From Halovenus sp. (GTDB taxonomy: Archaea; Halobacteriota; Halobacteria; Halobacteriales; Haloarculaceae): a DNA stretch of 16,489 bases. The position numbers and the translations under genes were made by a program. Below the pieces are notes generated by a model. That model searched no databases and was not told where the DNA came from. It saw nothing but the letters and a program-made list of their open reading frames with translations. Positions 1 through 7,575 of the stretch are shown here, in pieces. Each line of letters starts with the position of its first letter. Position 1 is the stretch's first letter. Location: contig PUMG01000131.1 of assembly GCA_003551265.1 (NCBI GenBank), positions 1 through 16,489 on the forward strand. Reading direction: 5' to 3'.

Positions 1-1048
1 AGACCTTCCCGAGGTCGTTGCGTTCGAGGTCGACGAGCATCGCGTGCTCGGCGCGCTCTTTCTCGTCGGAGAGCAAGTCGCGTTCGAGACGCTCGTCTTC
101 GTCTTCGGTCTCACCGCGGGGGCGGGTTCCCGCAATCGGTTCTGTCACCAGCCTGTCGCCGTCGCGTTCGAGCAACAACTCGGGGCTGGCGCTCACTAGG
201 TCGTTGTCGGGGAACTCGAGCAACGCCGAGTACGGCGCCGGGTTGACCTCCCGCAGTGCACCGAACGCCTCCACCGGATGGACCGTCGCCGGTGCCTGCA
301 ATCGCTGGGAGATGTTCGCCTGAAACGTATCGCCGTCACGGATGTACTGTTTGACTGTTCTGACACGGTCTGCAAACTCGTCGAGCGAACAGTCGCTCTC
401 GAATTCGACGGTCTCTCCGCTGCCCGCTTGCTCCGGTGCTGTCGTCGGCTCCCCGTCGATTGCTCGCTTCGCCAGTGCGAACGCTTGCTTGTGACCGCGC
501 TCGTAGGCTGCTTCGATGCTCGCTGTGTCTGTGGGGTTTTCGATACGGGGACAGGACGTAATTCGCAGCCTCACCGGCGAGTCGTGGGGCTCCTCCCACG
601 CCGCCAGCGTCTCGTACGTTGCGACCTGCAATCGGGGGAGGTCTCGGTCTCTGGCAGCGCTGTCAGGGAGGTCTTCGAGTTCGCGGGCGATGTCGTAGGA
701 GAGCCAGCCGATTGCGCCACACGGATAGGGTACGTCACAGTCACCGCGAGTCAACGATTCCTCGCTCAGGAGGGCATCGAGCGCACCGAGTGACCCACCA
801 TCGAGCTGGTCGAGATCACTCGGGTAGACTTCGAGCATCTCGATGGGGTCGACACCGAAGTAGCCCCAGCCCGACTGTCCACCCGTTGTTTCGAGGTAGG
901 CACCGCCCGAGTCTCCCCGGGCCCGCTGGTAGGCGACGAACGGGTCGGAGACCGAGAGTTGTAGTTCCACTGGAACGCGACTTCCTGGCTCTGCGTCCCG
1001 GGCAACCGACACGAACTGCTCCAGCGTGGTGACCACGTCCGCCTGCAT
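1..1048 (-). CDS. pabB: Chorismate-binding enzyme, aminodeoxychorismate/anthranilate synthase component I (3' end cut by window edge)
   Basis: The 349 visible codons read from an ATG at 1048 off the left edge, with no stop. The product belongs to the TrpE/PabB family, which aminates chorismate using ammonia from a glutaminase partner. Visible signatures are GAIGWLSYD (residues 111-119), the start of the chorismate-binding domain at DGDTFQANISQRL (238-250), SASPELLL (286-293), PIAGTRPRGE (304-313) and DEKERAEHAMLVDLERNDLG (328-347). The PIAGT motif has Ala where E. coli PabB has its active-site Lys, a pattern typical of TrpE. Stand-alone haloarchaeal copies are nevertheless usually labelled pabB, so the choice between folate and tryptophan synthesis stays open. 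The glutaminase gene would be expected just beyond the left edge. Family assignment is secure; the exact substrate fate is not. Confidence 0.85.
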   Translation of the reverse strand, partial: MQADVVTTLEQFVSVARDAEPGSRVPVELQLSVSDPFVAYQRARGDSGGAYLETTGGQSGWGYFGVDPIEMLEVYPSDLDQLDGGSLGALDALLSEESLTRGDCDVPYPCGAIGWLSYDIARELEDLPDSAARDRDLPRLQVATYETLAAWEEPHDSPVRLRITSCPRIENPTDTASIEAAYERGHKQAFALAKRAIDGEPTTAPEQAGSGETVEFESDCSLDEFADRVRTVKQYIRDGDTFQANISQRLQAPATVHPVEAFGALREVNPAPYSALLEFPDNDLVSASPELLLERDGDRLVTEPIAGTRPRGETEDEDERLERDLLSDEKERAEHAMLVDLERNDLGKV

Positions 1049-1121
1049 GGCTGTACCGTGGTCAGGAATCCATAACAGCGTTCCGATTTTTCGTGTGCCC
1101 GTCTCTATGCATCACAGAGAT

Positions 1122-1559
1122 TCAACAACCAGCAGAACGATAGATACCAAACTGTGGTTCTCCATCATCATCTGACTGGATATTGAGACGGTATGCACGA
1201 CAAGTGATGTCTGTATTATCAGCTCTAGCCCAGAACTCGCCCTCGATATCTTCAGGCCGTCGAGCAAGATTGAAATAAACGTCGTAGACTCCTGGCTCGT
1301 CAGGTATGTCTTCTACTTCTCGAACCGACGGTGAACCTCCATCAGCAGGCGGAACCGCGGTGAACTCACCGTACACCTGTTCGCCGTCATCTTCGACGAT
1401 GACCAACACGGACTGCTCGTCTTCGGTATAATTCTGAAGCTCTATCCTGGCCAGTCTGGCTTCCTCTTCATCGGACCAAGACAGATCAATACACCCAGCT
1501 ACGCTACTGCCACAGAGTACACCACTGAGTCGGAGGACTTCCCGCCGGGACAGGGACAT
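1122..1559 (-). CDS. Tat-exported haloarchaeal lipoprotein, unknown function
   Basis: A 145-aa protein starting at ATG 1559. The N-terminus has a twin-arginine signal (SRREVLRLSG, residues 4-13), a short hydrophobic stretch and a lipobox ending VAGC (Cys23), so it is probably exported folded and lipid-anchored outside the cell membrane. The mature part is acidic. Spacing of beta-type segments (ARIELQNYTEDEQSVLVIVEDD, then PGVYDVYFNLA) suggests a small beta-sandwich-like domain, which is inference only. Two Cys remain in the C-terminal half, one of them the last residue, and could form a disulfide. No enzyme motif is visible. It lies on the same strand as the moeA pair but 137 bp away, with its own TATA-like box, so it is probably a separate unit. 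Confidence 0.75.
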   Translation of the reverse strand: MSLSRREVLRLSGVLCGSSVAGCIDLSWSDEEEARLARIELQNYTEDEQSVLVIVEDDGEQVYGEFTAVPPADGGSPSVREVEDIPDEPGVYDVYFNLARRPEDIEGEFWARADNTDITCRAYRLNIQSDDDGEPQFGIYRSAGC

Positions 1560-1585
1560 TAAATTGACATACGATATCGAGTAGA

Positions 1586-1591
1586 TGTAAA
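1586..1591 (-). promoter_or_regulatory. TATA-like box for the lipoprotein at 1122-1559
   Basis: On the minus strand the sequence reads AAGGTTTACATC, with TTTACA centred about 29 nt before the ATG at 1559. This spacing fits a leaderless haloarchaeal transcript. Confidence 0.45.
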
Positions 1592-1662
1592 CCTTCTCCT
1601 GTCAGCTTTGGTAACTTGCTGACCTGCACTGACTGCTGACGCAGAGACGTGAGAACAGTACT

Positions 1663-1694
1663 CTGACAGTATCCAGTCAGTAAAACGCTGTCAG
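1663..1694 (-). terminator. Possible hairpin after the MoeA-fusion gene
   Basis: CTGACAG (1663-1669) and CTGTCAG (1688-1694) form a perfect 7-bp inverted repeat around an 18-nt loop. It starts 3 nt after the stop of the minus-strand moeA-fusion gene. There is no long T-run, so termination is a guess. Confidence 0.25.
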
Positions 1695-1696
1695 TT

Positions 1697-3640
1697 TCAT
1701 GACGAGAGCGTTTCGAACCCATCGAACTCCTCGACCAGTTGCGCTGGCGGGAGCAACTCATCGAGCGCCCGAACACCGGGTTTGTCGACTCTGTCTGGCG
1801 CAGCCAGAACACGGACGCTCTGTTGACCAACGGGAACGAACTCGAGGTCGAGTGCGGCTGCACTCGCCTCCAGACCGAGTGCGACGTCGGCCTTCCCAGC
1901 GAGGATTCGCCGGGGCGGACTCTCGTAGGCTCTGGCAGTCATCTCGTAGCCCTCGATGGCGTCGAAGACATCGCCTCTCGCTACCCCACGCTCATCGGCG
2001 AGCGTTTCGAGCGCGTCCTCCAGGGAAGCGCGCAGTCCCGACTGTCTGGGTCGGTTGACAAAGCGCAGGTCCTCGTCCAGAAGGTCTGCCAGCCCCGAGA
2101 CACCATCGGGATTTCCGGCAGGGACCAGCAACCCCCACCGGCGAGTCCACCCGCCGAGTTCGACCGATTCGACCTCGCGTTGGAGCGGTCCGGCGGTGAC
2201 GGCGATGTCCGGGATGCCGTTTCGGAGTCTGCGCAGTCCCTCGCGACTCCCGAGGGGGAGATACCGCGGTCGGTCAGTCTGGTCGAGCAACCGAGCCAGC
2301 AACGGGTCATCCTCGCCCATTCCGAGCAGCGACGGTGGCCTGATATCAGGTGAGAACAGCCGAACGTCGACGCTCTCACCAGCATCGAGCTGTTCGGTGT
2401 CTGGGGGCACTTCGACAATGCCGTCGGCGTCGGCCAGACTCGTCGTTGCGCCGCTTCCTTTGTCGACGGGATAGACGAGCGTCTGTTCGCTCGCGTCTTC
2501 GACCAGTCCAACCGGCATGAGACGGAGGCGGCCCTCGCGGTAGCGCTCGCCGACCGCCATCGTTCCGGCGAGTGTCTGTGTCTGTCGGGCTGGTAAGCCT
2601 GCTGCCTCGCGGATGGCCGGAGCAACGAAGCGCTGGAAGATTGTCAACGCAGACACCGGATAGCCAGGGAGTCCGACGTAGGCCGCCCCGCCAAGTTCGC
2701 CAATCAGCATCGGCTTGCCGGGTTTGACCGCCACCCCGTGACACAGGAGTTCCCCCTGTTTCTCGATGATGCGGTAGATGACGTCCATCGCGCCCGCGCT
2801 GGTTGACCCCGACGACAGCACGAGGTCACACTCCTCGGCGGCGGTTTCGAGCTGTTGCTGTAGCTCCTCGAAGTCGTCGCCCACGTGTGGGTACACGACG
2901 GGTTCTCCGCCTGCTTCTTCGACGCTCGCCGCCACCGTGTAGCTGTTCACGTCGTATATCTGGCCACGGTCATCGTCGACGTGCTCGCCAGGTCTGACGA
3001 GTTCGTCACCCGTCGAGACGATTCCGACCCGTGGAGGCTGCCTGACCGGGACCTCCTCGATACCGAGCGCCGAAAGAAGTGCGACTTCTCGCGGCGTGAG
3101 GTGTGTTCCCGGGCCGAGTGCGCGCTCGCCAGCGGAGACGTCCGCCCCAGCGACCATGATACCGTCCCCCGGTGCGACGGCTGTCCGGACGAGCACGTGG
3201 GTTTGCTCGTCATCGGAGGGGTCGCCGTCGTTTGCGTCACCCGAGGCGGCTTCACCGACTTCGCTCGTCCGTTCGACCATCACGACCGCGTCCGCGCCCG
3301 GCGGGAGAACTGCCCCGGTTGCGACTTCGACAGTGGTTCCGGTGTCCACTGTGACGGCAGGTTTCTCACCCGCATGCACCGTTCCGGTGAGGGTCAATTC
3401 GGCAGGGTTCCTCTCGTCTGCTCCGAACGTATCACGAGCACAGACAGCGTAGCCGTCGACGCTCGCACGGTCGAAGCCGGGAACGTCGAGTGTTGCGTCG
3501 ATTCGTTCGGCGAGCACTCGACCGCGTGCCTCTGTCAACGCGACTGTCTCGTCTTCGCCTGTGAGGTCGAGGTTTCGAATCAACGACGCTGCGCGTTCGG
3601 GCGGGACCAGGTCACGGAACTCCTTTCTCATGGTGGTCAC
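1697..3640 (-). CDS. moeA: MoeA-type molybdopterin molybdotransferase fused to a C-terminal substrate-binding-like domain
   Basis: A 647-aa protein. Residues 1 to about 430 are a complete MoeA, which inserts molybdate (or tungstate) into adenylylated molybdopterin. Visible signatures are SVDGYAVCARDT (60-71), GADAVVMVE (115-123), STGDEL (209-214), SSGSTSAG (276-283), HGVAVKPGKP (301-310) and GLPGYPVSAL (323-332). Residues 436-647 match the periplasmic-binding-protein-like domain often attached to archaeal MoeA, with FVNRPRQSGLRASL (527-540) and LAGKADVALGLEA (580-592). That domain probably senses or binds a ligand in the cytoplasm, since there is no signal peptide. The listed start is a GTG inside a 4-bp GTGA overlap with the upstream moeA stop. 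An ATG three codons in (3631) has GGGAG with an 8-nt spacer and may be the true start. Confidence 0.9.
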   Translation of the reverse strand: MTTMRKEFRDLVPPERAASLIRNLDLTGEDETVALTEARGRVLAERIDATLDVPGFDRASVDGYAVCARDTFGADERNPAELTLTGTVHAGEKPAVTVDTGTTVEVATGAVLPPGADAVVMVERTSEVGEAASGDANDGDPSDDEQTHVLVRTAVAPGDGIMVAGADVSAGERALGPGTHLTPREVALLSALGIEEVPVRQPPRVGIVSTGDELVRPGEHVDDDRGQIYDVNSYTVAASVEEAGGEPVVYPHVGDDFEELQQQLETAAEECDLVLSSGSTSAGAMDVIYRIIEKQGELLCHGVAVKPGKPMLIGELGGAAYVGLPGYPVSALTIFQRFVAPAIREAAGLPARQTQTLAGTMAVGERYREGRLRLMPVGLVEDASEQTLVYPVDKGSGATTSLADADGIVEVPPDTEQLDAGESVDVRLFSPDIRPPSLLGMGEDDPLLARLLDQTDRPRYLPLGSREGLRRLRNGIPDIAVTAGPLQREVESVELGGWTRRWGLLVPAGNPDGVSGLADLLDEDLRFVNRPRQSGLRASLEDALETLADERGVARGDVFDAIEGYEMTARAYESPPRRILAGKADVALGLEASAAALDLEFVPVGQQSVRVLAAPDRVDKPGVRALDELLPPAQLVEEFDGFETLSS

Positions 3641-4842
3641 TCCCAGCGGTGGACTGTAACGGTTTCGCCACCGTCGAGCCCTTCCCGGCTCTCGGGGACG
3701 ACCACCCAGCCATCGGAGAGGGCAACACTCGACAGTACCCCCGCGCCGCTTGCCCGGACGGACGTTGCCACGTCCTCGCCATCACGCTCGTGAAGCTGGA
3801 CACGAGCGAACGACCGGAGACCGGGTTCGCTGTATATCTTCTCGTCGAGACGGGCGGTGACGGTCGGAAACGGCTCCGGGGTCGTCCCGACAGCCCACGC
3901 GAGCGCCGGACGAAGGAACTGGACTGCATTGATGAGACACGACACCGGATAGCCCGGCAGGATGAGTATCGGTGTGTCCTCGACGACACCCAGTGCGACA
4001 GGATGACCGGGTTTGATGCCGACGCCGTGGACGATGACCTCGCCGATGTCGGACACCACCTCCGGAAGCAAATCGCGCTTTCCGACAGACGAGCCACCCG
4101 TTGTGACGACGATGTCGTGTGAGAGCGCCTCCTCGATAGCTTCTGTCAACAGCTGTTCGTCGTCGGTGACGATGTCGTTGTAGGTTGCCTCTCCGCCCCA
4201 CCGTTCGACGAGCCGGGAGACGGTGAGACCGTTGGTCTCGATTATCTCACCGGGTTCGGGGTCGGACTGGACGAGTTCCTCGCCCGTTGGAATCACCGAC
4301 ACTGTTGGCCGTTCGAAGACGGGAACCTCGGTGAGACCGACGGATTTGAGCAATCCAAGGTCCGACGGCCTGAGCTGCTGACCTGGCTCGTACAGCGTCT
4401 GTCCCTGCTTGACGTCCTCGCCGATGGGTCCGACGTTTTCACCCTCGCCGACCGGCTGGAACAGCTCGACCTCTCCGCCGACCTCCTCGACGTGTTCGAT
4501 CATCACGACGGCGTCGGCTCCCTCGGGCAGTTCGCTGCCGGTGTGAACCTGTCTCGCGGTTCGGTGCTCGACCTGTTCGTCGGTCGAACGAAGCACGACA
4601 GGGGAGCGGTCACTGGCTCCGAACGTGTCTTCGGCGCGGACCGCGTAGCCGTCCATCGCGGCCCGCGGGTAGTGAGGGACGTTCGCTTCGGCTGTGATAG
4701 TGCTGGCAACGACGCGTCCATCTGCGTCGTCAAACGGGACGTGTTCGACCCGGTCGTGTGCCCCGACGTGCTCTCGGAGTCGGTTTCGAGCGTCGTCGAG
4801 TGGAGTCCGCTCTTTGAACGGTGTGAACTCGCGGTCGGTCAT
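3637..4842 (-). CDS. moeA: MoeA, molybdopterin molybdotransferase (single-domain copy)
   Basis: A 401-aa protein of normal MoeA length. It catalyses the last step of molybdenum-cofactor synthesis, exchanging AMP on molybdopterin for metal. Signatures are MDGYAVRAEDT (63-73), GADAVVMIE (108-116), PTGEEL (185-190), TTGGSSVG (247-254), HGVGIKPGHP (272-281) and LPGYPVS (295-301). The open frame extends further upstream, but the ATG at 4842 is chosen because homology begins there and a TATA-like box sits 27 nt before it; the upstream extension would also overlap the neighbouring upp gene. It is the first gene of an operon with the MoeA fusion. Two MoeA paralogues side by side are common in archaea and may divide labour between molybdenum and tungsten or between enzymes; this sequence does not say which. 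Confidence 0.93.
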   Translation of the reverse strand: MTDREFTPFKERTPLDDARNRLREHVGAHDRVEHVPFDDADGRVVASTITAEANVPHYPRAAMDGYAVRAEDTFGASDRSPVVLRSTDEQVEHRTARQVHTGSELPEGADAVVMIEHVEEVGGEVELFQPVGEGENVGPIGEDVKQGQTLYEPGQQLRPSDLGLLKSVGLTEVPVFERPTVSVIPTGEELVQSDPEPGEIIETNGLTVSRLVERWGGEATYNDIVTDDEQLLTEAIEEALSHDIVVTTGGSSVGKRDLLPEVVSDIGEVIVHGVGIKPGHPVALGVVEDTPILILPGYPVSCLINAVQFLRPALAWAVGTTPEPFPTVTARLDEKIYSEPGLRSFARVQLHERDGEDVATSVRASGAGVLSSVALSDGWVVVPESREGLDGGETVTVHRWE

Positions 4843-4865
4843 ATCCGCACTAGTGACGTGGTAAT

Positions 4866-4872
4866 GATAAAC
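4866..4872 (-). promoter_or_regulatory. TATA box of the moeA operon
   Basis: Minus-strand TTTATCA is centred 27 nt before the moeA ATG at 4842, the spacing expected for a leaderless haloarchaeal transcript. It lies just downstream of the upp stop codon, so moeA can be transcribed independently of upp. Confidence 0.65.
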
Positions 4873-4912
4873 GTGCTGTCGGACGAAGGTCTTGCAGAGA
4901 ATCTCGACAGTC

Positions 4913-5587
4913 TCAATCCGTCCGGAACGCCCTGTCGCCAGCATCGCCGAGTCCCGGTACGATGAAGCCGTCGTCGTCGAGTTTGTCGTCGATGCTGACG
5001 GTGAGTATCTCGACTTCGGGGAAGCGCTCGGCGACACGCTTGATTCCCGGTGGTGCACTGACCGCCGAGAGCACGAGACACGACTGTGGCCGACCCTCCG
5101 CGAGGATGGCTTCGAGAACCGTCACCATCGTGCTTCCGGTTGCGAGCATCGGGTCGGCGACGATGACGGTGTCATCCTCGCGTATCTCCGGGAGTTTGAC
5201 GTACTGGACCGCAATCGGGAACTCTCCGTCGGTGTCCATTCCGGCTTCTTCGTCACGGCTGGCGGAGATGACACCCTGGCGTGCGGTGGGAAACGCCTTC
5301 AGCAGTCCCTCGACGAACGGCGTCGCTGCCCGGAGTACGTTGACGATGACGACATCGTCGAGACCACTCACACGGGTGCCGGTCGTCTCCGTCAGCGGCG
5401 TCTGGACGGTTACCGTCTCGGTCGGAAACCGGGTGTCGATGAGTTCGTACCCACAGAGGCGACCCAGTTTGACGAGTCCCTTGCGAAACTCGACCTGGTC
5501 GGTGTCGACACTCCGGAGGTCGCCGAGAACGTGCTGGGCGAGCGTGTGTGTGATGAGTGATGCGCGTCCGTGCTGTTCGAGCGTCAT
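4913..5587 (-). CDS. upp: Uracil phosphoribosyltransferase
   Basis: A 224-aa cytoplasmic enzyme of the pyrimidine salvage pathway, converting uracil and PRPP to UMP and pyrophosphate. The PRPP-binding loop is [14 protein letters not shown] (141-154). Other family marks are [12 protein letters not shown] (83-94), SRDEE (110-114) and the uracil-binding C-terminal signature [13 protein letters not shown] (209-221). Three starts are possible. ATG 5587 is chosen because the TATA box at 5611-5618 is centred 27 nt upstream of it. A start at 5611 would place the start codon inside that TATA box, and an even longer frame to 5698 is not conserved-looking. Downstream lies the moeA operon on the same strand, with its own promoter. 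Confidence 0.95.
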   Translation of the reverse strand: MTLEQHGRASLITHTLAQHVLGDLRSVDTDQVEFRKGLVKLGRLCGYELIDTRFPTETVTVQTPLTETTGTRVSGLDDVVIVNVLRAATPFVEGLLKAFPTARQGVISASRDEEAGMDTDGEFPIAVQYVKLPEIREDDTVIVADPMLATGSTMVTVLEAILAEGRPQSCLVLSAVSAPPGIKRVAERFPEVEILTVSIDDKLDDDGFIVPGLGDAGDRAFRTD

Positions 5588-5610
5588 GCCTGATTTTTTG
5601 CCTGCGACCA

Positions 5611-5618
5611 TTTTATAT
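5611..5618 (-). promoter_or_regulatory. TATA box of upp
   Basis: Minus-strand ATATAAAA is centred 27 nt before ATG 5587. It argues for a leaderless upp transcript and against the longer ORF starts. Confidence 0.7.
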
Positions 5619-5678
5619 CTGCGTGACGACGAAGGAGAGTTCCGATGAGTCTGGTGACAAGGCTTACATCGGTCGACT

Positions 5679-5685
5679 GTATAGA
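5679..5685 (+). promoter_or_regulatory. TATA-like box for the acidic conserved protein
   Basis: TGTATAG is centred about 40 nt before ATG 5722, predicting a transcript start near 5708 and a leader of roughly 12-14 nt. The predicted start falls inside the GGGGGA-GAT-TCCCCC inverted repeat. Confidence 0.35.
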
Positions 5686-5698
5686 CGCTCCACAGCAA

Positions 5699-5713
5699 GG
5701 GGGAGATTCCCCC
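5699..5713. repeat. Perfect inverted repeat at the predicted transcript start (operator or hairpin)
   Basis: GGGGGA, a 3-nt spacer GAT, then TCCCCC make a perfect 6-bp inverted repeat. It ends 8 nt before ATG 5722 and straddles the predicted transcript start. It could be a repressor site or a 5' hairpin. Confidence 0.4.
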
Positions 5714-5721
5714 GGATATCT

Positions 5722-6411
5722 ATGGCAGAGATGGAAGAAAGCGTCTCAGGGTTCAAATATCGCGGCGGCTGGGTCGACGTCGTCGAACACGGTGAGCGAA
5801 TCACCGTCGCGCTGGAAGAGCTTGCCGAAGACCACGATGTCGACATCGAGGCTCTCGAAGAGTTCGACGAGTGGCGGCCCAAAAGCCACGAGCGCCTCGA
5901 CGAGGACGTCAGCAAGAAGACCGCCGAGCAGGCACACCTCGGGAAAGGCGAGGGAGAGAAGAAAGGCAAAAAACCCGAGGATGACCTCCAGACGGCAGGG
6001 GAAAAACTCGCCGAGTCTTACGGCAGCCTCGACGAACCCGAAGAGGCCGTCGACAAGTGGGGTGAGAGCATCGATTACGTGGCACGTGCGGCCGATTCAG
6101 CGGGCCGCAAAGCCCTTCGCAAGGTTGAGGATACGGTGTATCAGAACGTGATGACGCAGGTCTCACCGTACTACTTCGATAACGACCTCATCAGCGCCAA
6201 CATCCAACGCATCGAGCGTGGCGAGTACGTCTTCGAGGTGAACGTCAACGACGACGACCTGAAAATCCGGGTCTCGAACAAACTCGCCGACTACGAGCAG
6301 ACGGTCGACCGCTGGCACGTCAACACCGAAAAAGAGACCAGTTCCGTCGAGGCTGCAGAAGGCGTCGAACAACCGGCCGAAGACGACGACCCACATGGCA
6401 CGACGAACTGA
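5722..6411 (+). CDS. Conserved acidic haloarchaeal protein (DUF5828-like), unknown function
   Basis: A 229-aa protein starting at ATG 5722; a second in-frame ATG three codons later (5731) is possible. It is highly charged. The opening segment (FKYRGGWVDVVEHGERITVALEEL, residues 9 to about 32) is followed by a long Lys/Glu-rich, probably helical linker (about 45-115). The C-terminal half, with YQNVMTQVSPYYFDNDLISA and VFEVNVNDDDLKIRVSNKL, looks like a compact alpha/beta domain, and the last 30 residues form an acidic tail. There is no signal peptide or membrane segment, so it is probably cytosolic. I recall a haloarchaeal domain family of this kind (DUF5828), but that label is from memory. It is transcribed divergently from upp. 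No function can be inferred. Confidence 0.8.
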   Translation: MAEMEESVSGFKYRGGWVDVVEHGERITVALEELAEDHDVDIEALEEFDEWRPKSHERLDEDVSKKTAEQAHLGKGEGEKKGKKPEDDLQTAGEKLAESYGSLDEPEEAVDKWGESIDYVARAADSAGRKALRKVEDTVYQNVMTQVSPYYFDNDLISANIQRIERGEYVFEVNVNDDDLKIRVSNKLADYEQTVDRWHVNTEKETSSVEAAEGVEQPAEDDDPHGTTN

Positions 6412-6485
6412 GACTGACCAAGAGTATCTGTCTGGTCTCTCACTTCTCTGTGGAACTTCGTATACCGGTCGGCGGAACGACTGAG

Positions 6486-6564
6486 ATAGGGATTATTGTA
6501 CGTCATCAGAGATGTCTCGCCGCACTTGTGGCGAGAAGTGCTGAACAGGTACGATAATCCATAT
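6486..6564. repeat. Nested inverted repeat in a convergent intergenic gap (possible structured RNA or bidirectional terminator)
   Basis: The outer arms GGATTATTGTAC (6490-6501) and GTACGATAATCC (6549-6560) pair over 12 bp with one G-U wobble. Three more pairs follow outside a single mismatch (6486-6488 with 6562-6564). Between them, TCAG (6506-6509) pairs with CTGA (6541-6544), and TCTCGCC (6515-6521) pairs with GGCGAGA (6530-6536) around an 8-nt loop. The 202-bp gap at 6412-6613 holds no recognisable gene. It separates two convergent genes, which fits a shared terminator, but the long structure is more than termination needs. Confidence 0.5.
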
Positions 6565-6613
6565 AGTTTACACACGGCACGAACGGGTTGAGAGTTACTC
6601 ACGCCAGTCGCTA

Positions 6614-7294
6614 TCAGTCCGTATCGAGGCGGTATCGAATCCGCCGTCTCAGGCCACCTGCAGCCTGTCTGAAACTCACCCGCCAGGGCGTCCGTTTCCC
6701 GTCGACTTCGGTTCTGCCGTCGCGGATGGCGTCGAGAATTGCCTCCGACGTCGGTTCGTCGGCGTCGACCCACGTGATAGCCTGTCCGACCATCTCGCAG
6801 ATGTGGGCGTCGCTTCCGGCAGTCATTGGAAGGCCGCGACGGCTGGCGAAACGTTTCGCCTGCCGGTTGGCATAGCCGATGAGCAACCGCGAGTTGTACA
6901 CCTCGATGGCGTCCGCGGTGGCGAGTTCGTCTTTCGTGATTTTCGCCAGCACACCGCTCCGTGATTCCTGGAAGGGGTGTGGAACAACCGCCGTGCCGCC
7001 TCGGTCGCGGATGTACGTGAGTGTCTCTGCGAATCCCATCCCCGCTGGCACGAGTTCTTCCACACCCAGCGCGAGGACGTGGCCGTCGGCAGTCGAAACC
7101 TCCACGCCAGGAATTCCGATGAGTCCGTACTCCGGTGCGAGCGAGACTGCTTCGAGACTCGCCTCGATCTCGTCGTGGTCAGTAACCGCAAGTGCGTCCA
7201 GTCCGACTGCTTCGGCCTGCTCAAGCAGTAACTCGACGGAGTCTCGTCCATCGTGTGAGGCCGCCGAGTGTGTGTGGAGTTCGACTGCGAGCAC
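6614..7294 (-). CDS. PHP-domain metal-dependent phosphoesterase
   Basis: A 226-aa protein of the PHP (polymerase and histidinol phosphatase) superfamily. Metal-ligand motifs are all present: HTHS (residues 7-10), TDHDE (38-42), GVEVS (63-67), His72, VPHPF (104-108) and GSDAH (160-164). It should hydrolyse phosphate esters at a multinuclear metal centre. The substrate is unknown; small-nucleotide or sugar-phosphate esters are usual for stand-alone archaeal members. The start is a GTG (7294) placed directly before the first metal motif. A TTTTTTAG box centred 27 nt upstream supports a leaderless transcript starting at that GTG. The C-terminal tail is Arg-rich (FRQAAGGLRRRIRYRL). It is transcribed divergently from the ABC ATPase. 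Confidence 0.88.
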   Translation of the reverse strand: MLAVELHTHSAASHDGRDSVELLLEQAEAVGLDALAVTDHDEIEASLEAVSLAPEYGLIGIPGVEVSTADGHVLALGVEELVPAGMGFAETLTYIRDRGGTAVVPHPFQESRSGVLAKITKDELATADAIEVYNSRLLIGYANRQAKRFASRRGLPMTAGSDAHICEMVGQAITWVDADEPTSEAILDAIRDGRTEVDGKRTPWRVSFRQAAGGLRRRIRYRLDTD

Positions 7295-7316
7295 GTTCGT
7301 GAGAAATTCTTCGATG

Positions 7317-7324
7317 CTAAAAAA
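7317..7324 (-). promoter_or_regulatory. TATA-like box of the PHP gene
   Basis: Minus-strand TTTTTTAG is centred about 27 nt before GTG 7294, supporting leaderless transcription and the GTG start. Confidence 0.5.
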
Positions 7325-7393
7325 CCTCCCGTGATGAGCGTCTGACTGTTATTCGCTATCACGTCGGTCGATGCCAGCGGCCGTCCGTCGTCA

Positions 7394-7401
7394 ATAAATA
7401 A
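7394..7401 (+). promoter_or_regulatory. TATA box upstream of the ABC ATPase
   Basis: AATAAATA (then AAG) is centred about 26 nt before the GTG at 7423. That GTG opens a frame that runs without a stop into the ABC ATPase. Transcription from here gives either a leaderless mRNA with a 51-residue N-terminal extension or a leader of about 150 nt before ATG 7576. Confidence 0.55.
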
Positions 7402-7575
7402 AGCCACCGTGATATCGAGGGCGTGACGTTAGGCAGGAGTCGGCACTATCTCGACGTAATGAGAGGCGGATACACAGACCAGCACTCGTGCGGATGTCGA
7501 CACGGTCGCTCGGAAACCGACCTCGTCTGCCGACACGTGACCGAGGACGAACCGTGCTCGGTCTCCGCAAAGACG

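Noticed and set aside
2885..3793. 302-aa plus-strand open frame
   Set aside because: It is a mirror of the moeA-fusion gene, which has clear family motifs. Long antisense frames are normal in GC-rich haloarchaeal DNA.
4843..5058. Longer start for moeA (473 aa)
   Set aside because: It would overlap upp on the same strand, family similarity starts at ATG 4842, and the TATA box at 4866-4872 would lie inside the coding region.
5588..5698. Longer starts for upp (ATG 5611 or 5698)
   Set aside because: The TATA box at 5611-5618 sits 27 nt before ATG 5587, so transcription would begin after those codons.
5557..5721. Longer start for the acidic conserved protein (ATG 5557)
   Set aside because: It would overlap the upp start and read through both promoters; its composition is not like the rest of the protein.
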